A stretch of DNA of 64,000 nt from Alkalihalophilus marmarensis DSM 21297 (GTDB taxonomy: Bacteria; Bacillota; Bacilli; Bacillales; Bacillaceae_D): assembly GCF_000474275.2 (NCBI RefSeq), contig NZ_ATAE01000031.1, positions 1-64,000 on the forward strand, in the 5' to 3' direction. This document shows positions 59,554 through 64,000 of the stretch, piece after piece. Within the stretch, counting starts at the first letter, position 1. Every line of letters begins with the position of its first letter. A model generated the notes under the pieces. That model was not told where the DNA came from and did not search any database. It was given only the letters and a program-made list of their open reading frames with translations. The position numbers and the translations under genes were made by a program.

Positions 59554-60333
59554 TTAAAGGGATAATGTATTATACCCGCTATCTACATGTAGAAGTTCTC
59601 CTGTTATCCCACGAGAAAGATCACTCATTAAAAATAATGCTGTATCCCCTACTTCTTCTTGTGTTGTAGTTCTACGTAATGGGGCACGTTCTTCAATCTC
59701 TTTTAAAACATCATTAAAACCGCCAATTCCTTTAGCTGCTAACGTACGAATCGGACCAGCTGAGATTGCATTAACACGAATATTTTCCTTTCCTAAATCA
59801 TTCGCTAGGTATTTCACACTTGCATCTAGAGAAGCTTTTGCCACACCCATAACATTATAGTTGCGAACAACTCTTTCTCCGCCTAAGTATGTTAACGTCA
59901 CAATACTTCCACCCTCAGACAATAGCGGACGCGCTGCTTTTGCTACAGCAGTTAATGAGTAAGCGCTGATGTTTTGAGCAAGGAGAAACCCATCACGAGT
60001 TGTGTTTAAATACTCTCCTTCCAACTCTTCTTTATTAGCAAAAGCGATACAGTGAGCAATACCGTGGATTGTACCTACTTCTTCTTTAATCTTAGAAAAC
60101 GTTTGGTCTATTGCCGCATCATCCGTAACATCACACGGCAGAATTAGATGATCTTCACGATCTAGTGTGTCCATCAAACTGCGCACGTTTTTCTCAAGTC
60201 TTTCACCAGCATATGTAAATATTAATCTAGCTCCTGCACTAGCAAGTGATTGAGCAATTCCCCACGCGATACTTCTTTTATTTGCCACACCCATGACAAC
60301 ATATGTACGATCTTTTAGTGACAGCTGAATCAT
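59554..60333 (-). CDS. fabI: Enoyl-ACP reductase FabI
   Basis: 259 aa from the ATG at 60333 (GGAGG seven bases upstream; the open frame starts 12 codons earlier). Short-chain reductase with VVMGVANKRSIAWGIAQSLA, and the catalytic Tyr-x6-Lys in YNVMGVAKASLDAS. It does the last reduction of each fatty-acid elongation round. A FapR operator lies over its start of transcription. Confidence 0.95.
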   Translation of the reverse strand: MIQLSLKDRTYVVMGVANKRSIAWGIAQSLASAGARLIFTYAGERLEKNVRSLMDTLDREDHLILPCDVTDDAAIDQTFSKIKEEVGTIHGIAHCIAFANKEELEGEYLNTTRDGFLLAQNISAYSLTAVAKAARPLLSEGGSIVTLTYLGGERVVRNYNVMGVAKASLDASVKYLANDLGKENIRVNAISAGPIRTLAAKGIGGFNDVLKEIEERAPLRRTTTQEEVGDTALFLMSDLSRGITGELLHVDSGYNTLSL

Positions 60334-60358
60334 ATAATCTCCTCCGTTATAGGTAGTT

Positions 60359-60384
60359 ATTAGTACCAAGTACTAATTATTATA
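60359..60384 (-). promoter_or_regulatory. fabI promoter -10 with FapR operator
   Basis: ATTAGTACCAAGTACTAAT (60359-60377) matches the FapR palindrome and lies just downstream of a minus-strand -10 TATAAT (60379-60384). A second half-like site, CTTGGTACTA, is at 60401-60410 around the -35. FapR would repress fabI until malonyl-CoA rises. Confidence 0.85.
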
Positions 60385-60440
60385 TCATACCTCTCCATTA
60401 CTTGGTACTACCTTAATATCTCTTTCAACAAATTAAGATC

Positions 60441-60584
60441 TTATCCCTTCTTTGTTTCTATATTTCGTAAGATAAATGCACAATTTGGGCATTCATAGAT
60501 GATATTTTGATTTGACTGAGCAGTTAGTAAATGTCTAATTTCTTTCTTATTATGACATTTAGGACATATTATATGCGGTTCCAT
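60441..60584 (-). CDS. Small zinc-ribbon protein (47 aa)
   Basis: 47 aa, ATG at 60584 with AAGGAGG eight bases upstream. Two CPxC pairs (IICPKCHN and YECPNCAF) 25 residues apart give a zinc ribbon. Function unknown. It is upstream of fabI on the same strand. Confidence 0.65.
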   Translation of the reverse strand: MEPHIICPKCHNKKEIRHLLTAQSNQNIIYECPNCAFILRNIETKKG

Positions 60585-60765
60585 AGGTCATACCTCCTTC
60601 TCTTCTAACATTCCCAATTAGAGAAGATTATACATATTAGGTCTATCGTCTTATTTTACCGAATTAGTATAGCTAATGTTTTGACAACTTCGACGGAATA
60701 AAGCTAAACTTCAACTGTACATTAGTACAACAAAACTTAAACAAACTGTATAAGGAGGTGACTTT

Positions 60766-60837
60766 TTGTTGGAAGGCTTTCAAAACAGTAATAACCATAC
60801 AAAATTAATCAAACACGAGGAGATGATTTCATGTTGA
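60766..60837 (+). CDS. Possible leader peptide (23 aa)
   Basis: A 23-codon frame from TTG at 60766, with AAGGAGGTG five bases upstream. Its stop overlaps the ATG of the next gene, so ribosomes ending here could restart on the DUF4397 gene. Low-level evidence only. Confidence 0.35.
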   Translation: MLEGFQNSNNHTKLIKHEEMISC

Positions 60838-61652
60838 AAAAAGGATTCATTTTATCATTAGTCGGTGCCCTAACCTTATCATTTGGAGGTGCAGGACTGG
60901 CAGCGGACCACGGGGATGATAAAGCGAAAGTTCGTGTTGTACATGCCTCTCCCGATGCACCAGCTGTAGATGTTGTATTAAATGGAGATGTTGTCGTGGA
61001 CGGGGCCGATTTCAAAGCGGCAACTGATTACCTTCATGTTCCATCAGGAGATCATGAGGTAGAAATCTTTGCTGCTGGTACAGTTGAAGAAGAAGAACCT
61101 ATGCTCTCTGCTACATTATCTGTTGAAGGCGGAGAAGCATACACAGTAGCCGCTGTTAATACGATTGAAAACCTTGAGCTTTCTGTTATTAATGACGAAC
61201 AAATGACTACAGCGGGACAAACGAAAGTACGAGTTGGACACTTTTCTCCTGATGCGCCAAATGTAGATGTAGCAGTAGCAGGCGGGGATGTATTATTCGA
61301 AGATTCACCTTTTAAAGCTGTTACTGATTATTTAGAAACAGCACCCGCTACATTAGATCTTGAAATCAGAGTTGCAGGAACAGAAGATGTTGTGCTTGAG
61401 CTTCCAGCGACTGAACTTCAAGCAGACATGCTTTACAGTGTTTTTGCAGTAGGATTTTCTGATGGAGAACCTGGACTTGATATCATTGTATTAAGTGACA
61501 TGTCCCACGAAGCGATGCCAGCTGAAATGCCTGCCACAGGGATGGGCGGTGCACAAAACAACACTAGCTTCATGCCAATTTTATTTGCAGGAGTACTAGC
61601 ACTCGGTGCAGCTGTCTTTTTTCTTAATATTCGTCGTAGACAAGAAGCATAA
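60831..61652 (+). CDS. DUF4397 surface protein with sortase signal
   Basis: 273 aa. Signal peptide (residues 1-25, ending AGLAA), two DUF4397 repeats (KVRVVHASPDAPAVDVVLNG at 32 and KVRVGHFSPDAPNVDVAVAG at about 131), then the sorting motif MPATGMGG, a membrane helix (SFMPILFAGVLALGAAVFFL) and RRRQ. It is exported and probably linked to the wall by the next gene's product. Confidence 0.85.
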   Translation: MLKKGFILSLVGALTLSFGGAGLAADHGDDKAKVRVVHASPDAPAVDVVLNGDVVVDGADFKAATDYLHVPSGDHEVEIFAAGTVEEEEPMLSATLSVEGGEAYTVAAVNTIENLELSVINDEQMTTAGQTKVRVGHFSPDAPNVDVAVAGGDVLFEDSPFKAVTDYLETAPATLDLEIRVAGTEDVVLELPATELQADMLYSVFAVGFSDGEPGLDIIVLSDMSHEAMPAEMPATGMGGAQNNTSFMPILFAGVLALGAAVFFLNIRRRQEA

Positions 61653-62259
61653 TCTACTGTTTATCGTTCTTGTCAGCATATTCATTGTAAGCGGGTGCCA
61701 GCAGGCTGATACGGTTGCTGAGCCACCTTCTACTCTTACAACGAACGATTCAACAGCTCTCAATCAAGCGGCCGCACAAGAGAAAGTAATACCATCAGCC
61801 ATACAACACCAATCAGGGATTGTGCCGGCATCCATCTCTATTCCAAAGATCGAGATAGAAGCTGACGTTTTAGAAGTTGGTTTAAATGAACAACGGCAAA
61901 TGGAGGTTCCTGAAGACCCCTTTGAAGTAGGCTGGTTTCAACCAGGGACCAAACCCGGCAGTCAAGGGAGTGCAGTACTTGCAGGTCATGTGGACTCAAG
62001 AACTGGTCTAGCCATATTCTTTCATCTCGATCAGTTAGAGGTTGGCGATCAAGTGTATGTAACTGACCAAGAAGGCCAGACACTCGAATTTAAAGTGACA
62101 AGTATGGAAATTTATCCGTACAATGACGCTCCAATAGATCAAATCTTCGGTTACACTTCTGCTAAGCGTTTAAACTTGATTACGTGTACAGGTGAATTTG
62201 ACAGAGTAGAGCGGACACACCGCGAACGGTTAGTCGTGACAACGGAACTTGTTAATTAA
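61650..62259 (+). CDS. Class F-type sortase
   Basis: About 200 aa. Membrane or lipobox-like start (IFIVSGC), then the sortase barrel: VLAGHVDSRTG (catalytic His), LNLITCTGEFD (catalytic Cys) and RERLVVTTEL (Arg). The open frame reaches back to a GTG at 61606 inside the DUF4397 gene; the true start, perhaps coupled to that stop, is not certain. Its likely substrate is the DUF4397 protein just upstream. Confidence 0.82.
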
Positions 62260-62267
62260 CAATATGT

Positions 62268-62306
62268 AAGAAGTGTCACCCTTTAGGGTGCACTTCTTAT
62301 TTTTTG
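62268..62306 (+). terminator. Terminator after sortase gene
   Basis: AAGAAGTG-T-CACCC and GGGTG-C-ACTTCTT pair, then ATTTTTT. Confidence 0.88.
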
Positions 62307-62371
62307 CAATCACTCTGACTTCTTCTTGCATATAGATGTGATATACACATTGCAGGGAGGAGACATTTAAA

Positions 62372-63337
62372 TTGACAGAGCAATTAAAAATTCTAATCCT
62401 AATCAAGAGATTTGATCTTTCTCACCCTAAACATAAAATAAAAATGGATATCATTAATGCAATTGAAGAATATGCTCAATTGTGCTATTGGTACGAGGAT
62501 GGAGATATTAAAGACATTCTTAAAGAAATTCCTTTTACACCAGATTTTATCTTCCATTATGACATTGCATGGAATTATGCCCTATCTCCTAACATTACCG
62601 GATTAGAAAATGTTAATATTCCAAAAGGTTGCTATGTGATCGATTTACACTGGGATAATAAAAAAAGAATACAATATTTCAACGAAAATAAGATTGATTT
62701 AGTTTTTTCAGTTAGCAAGCATCCATTTTTGGCAGTATTCCCCCAACTGAAAAATAAGTTAAGGTGGCTTCCTTGGTCAATCAATCCTTTGATTATTAAA
62801 GATTGGAAAGAGCCCAAGAGTATAGACTATTTACTTCTAGGATTAGTATGGGCTGAAGATTTAAAAGTGAAGCCACAGAAAGGAAGATATCAATTTAGAG
62901 ATCTAGTTTTGGATAAAATGAGAAACTTAGATAACTTTGTTTTTCATCCACACCCTGGACACAATGCAAAAGAAAATGAAAAGTTATTAATTAACGAGAA
63001 ATATGCAAAAGAAATAAATAAGGCGAAAATATTTTTCACATGTGGCTGTACAGATAATTTAGGCGGGTTTGCTGTCCTTAAATTTTTTGAAGTTCCTGGT
63101 TGTAGATCTTTATTGCTTGCAGAACCTAACCGAGAAATTAATGACTTAGGTTTTGTAGACGGTGATAACTTTGTTGCATGCTCGCGTGATAACTTTTATG
63201 AAAAGGCAGAATATTACTTGTCAAACTCTAATGAAAGAGAACGTATTACCAATAATGGGTATGAATTTATCCATTCACAACATACGAACCAAATTAGAGC
63301 AAAACAATTTGTTCAAATGATACAAGACTTCCTATAA
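62372..63337 (+). CDS. CgeB-like glycosyltransferase
   Basis: 321 aa, TTG start with GGGAGGAG nine bases upstream. A GT-B-like C-terminal domain with AVLKFFEVPGCRSLLLAEP and NNGYEFIHSQHT is the pattern of CgeB and Glyco_trans_1_2 proteins, several of which modify spore surfaces. An AC-N15-CATATAGAT box precedes it, as in the sugar operon. Confidence 0.75.
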   Translation: MTEQLKILILIKRFDLSHPKHKIKMDIINAIEEYAQLCYWYEDGDIKDILKEIPFTPDFIFHYDIAWNYALSPNITGLENVNIPKGCYVIDLHWDNKKRIQYFNENKIDLVFSVSKHPFLAVFPQLKNKLRWLPWSINPLIIKDWKEPKSIDYLLLGLVWAEDLKVKPQKGRYQFRDLVLDKMRNLDNFVFHPHPGHNAKENEKLLINEKYAKEINKAKIFFTCGCTDNLGGFAVLKFFEVPGCRSLLLAEPNREINDLGFVDGDNFVACSRDNFYEKAEYYLSNSNERERITNNGYEFIHSQHTNQIRAKQFVQMIQDFL

Positions 63338-63351
63338 AAAAATTAGACATA

Positions 63352-63388
63352 AAAGAACTGCGTCTCAATTCAGATGCAGTTCTTTATG
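63352..63388. terminator. Bidirectional terminator
   Basis: AAAGAACTGC-GTCT and AGAT-GCAGTTCTTT pair, between convergent genes. Confidence 0.75.
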
Positions 63389-63397
63389 TTAATTATT

Positions 63398-64000
63398 TTA
63401 TTCTTCGTAAGATTTATTAGATAACATTGTTCTGGGTACATCTGTCCCTCTAGATCCACGCAAATCCACCGGTTCCCTATCTGGTGGATAAATCATAATA
63501 AAGCTCTCTGGCTTCGCTACAGCAAGCACTCGAGGCAGCCGCTCTAATTGTGGATGCCATGCAAGAGTACCTCGTCTTGCACTTAATACAGCAACTAGAT
63601 CATCTTTACGCAAGTGAGGCATAAAGGAGTGATGTAATTCATTCCATGTAGGAACGCCGATCACTTGAAGCTGCACATCAGGTTTCACCTTGTCAAACAT
63701 CTTCTCATAGCTTTTTGTCTCATCATGAATCACATAAACCGTAATGATCGCTCCTATTTGACTTGCGAGCTGCTTAGCTGTACGAATGGACTCATACGCG
63801 GCCCTTTTATGGTCAAAACCTGAAGGAATAATAACGACAAGTCTTTTCGTCGTATTTAAAGGGTGACCGAGCTTAGACACTAAAATCATTTGGTTCGTTC
63901 TTTCAAGCAATTGATCTAATATCCCTCCAAACATCCGCTGCGGGGTCGATAATTTACCATTCCACCCTATCACGGCTGTAGTGATTCTAGACTCTTGCAT
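63398..64000 (-). CDS. Probable cation:proton antiporter, C-terminal USP-like part (cut by window edge)
   Basis: 200 aa of an open frame that continues past the window, so the true start is not seen. The visible part looks like tandem universal-stress-protein folds (TAVIGWNGKLSTPQRMFGGILDQLLERT and RLVVIIPSGFDHKRAAYESI), which are found at the C-terminus of some Na+/H+ or K+/H+ antiporters. No membrane helix is in view, so the transporter assignment is inference. Confidence 0.5.
   Translation of the reverse strand: MQESRITTAVIGWNGKLSTPQRMFGGILDQLLERTNQMILVSKLGHPLNTTKRLVVIIPSGFDHKRAAYESIRTAKQLASQIGAIITVYVIHDETKSYEKMFDKVKPDVQLQVIGVPTWNELHHSFMPHLRKDDLVAVLSARRGTLAWHPQLERLPRVLAVAKPESFIMIYPPDREPVDLRGSRGTDVPRTMLSNKSYEE

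Overview
The window is a Bacillaceae chromosome segment (moderate-to-low GC, strong AGGAGG-type ribosome sites, frequent TTG/GTG starts, competence and endospore genes) interrupted by one complete-looking prophage. I cannot fix the species. The fabI / yjcA-like / yjcD-like gene set around a spore-surface block resembles the fabI-cot-yjcA-yjcD neighbourhood I remember from Bacillus subtilis.

Host left flank (1-1715): tRNA-Ser and tRNA-Ala, a terminator, comGB and the 3' part of comGA, all on the minus strand. No comGC follows comGB.

Prophage (1716-44301, about 42.6 kb): it sits inside comGA between two copies of an 11-bp core, with a large serine recombinase next to attR. It has an HK97-type siphovirus plan. 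From right to left it carries: lysogeny control (LexA-like repressor, Cro-like regulator, four 15-bp operators), a replication and recombination block (Gam-like protein, AAA ATPase, DUF669-type protein, primase-helicase, iteron-rich candidate origin, ERCC4 nuclease, dUTPase), an ArpU-like late regulator, a two-gene membrane/cytosolic module of unknown function, HNH plus terminases, portal, protease, capsid, connectors, tail genes with a GGGAAAG programmed frameshift, fibres, two lipoproteins, holin and amidase. Accessory cargo lies between the lysis genes and attL: a secreted ComEC-like metallo-beta-lactamase protein with its DUF3006 partner, a phage-borne Sda-like sporulation checkpoint protein, a gene with LexA-like boxes in its promoter, a lipoprotein and several small DNA-binding-like proteins.

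Host right flank (44302-64000): the 5' part of comGA, tRNA-Gln, mscL, an HNH protein, a YjcD-like helicase and an HD hydrolase. Next comes a likely spore-surface locus. A five-gene operon looks able to make a UDP-diacetamido-uronic acid sugar and transfer it (aminotransferase, Gfo/Idh oxidoreductase, hexapeptide acetyltransferase, UDP-sugar dehydrogenase, GT2 glycosyltransferase). Beside it are a BclA-like collagen protein, coiled-coil and Cys-rich proteins with sigma-K-like promoters, and a YjcA-like membrane protein. FabI with a FapR operator, a DUF4397 protein paired with a class F-type sortase, a CgeB-like glycosyltransferase and the 3' end of a probable antiporter complete the window.

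Together, excision of the prophage would restore comGA exactly, while the lysogen carries an Sda homologue that could delay sporulation. The host block probably builds and glycosylates the outer spore surface.
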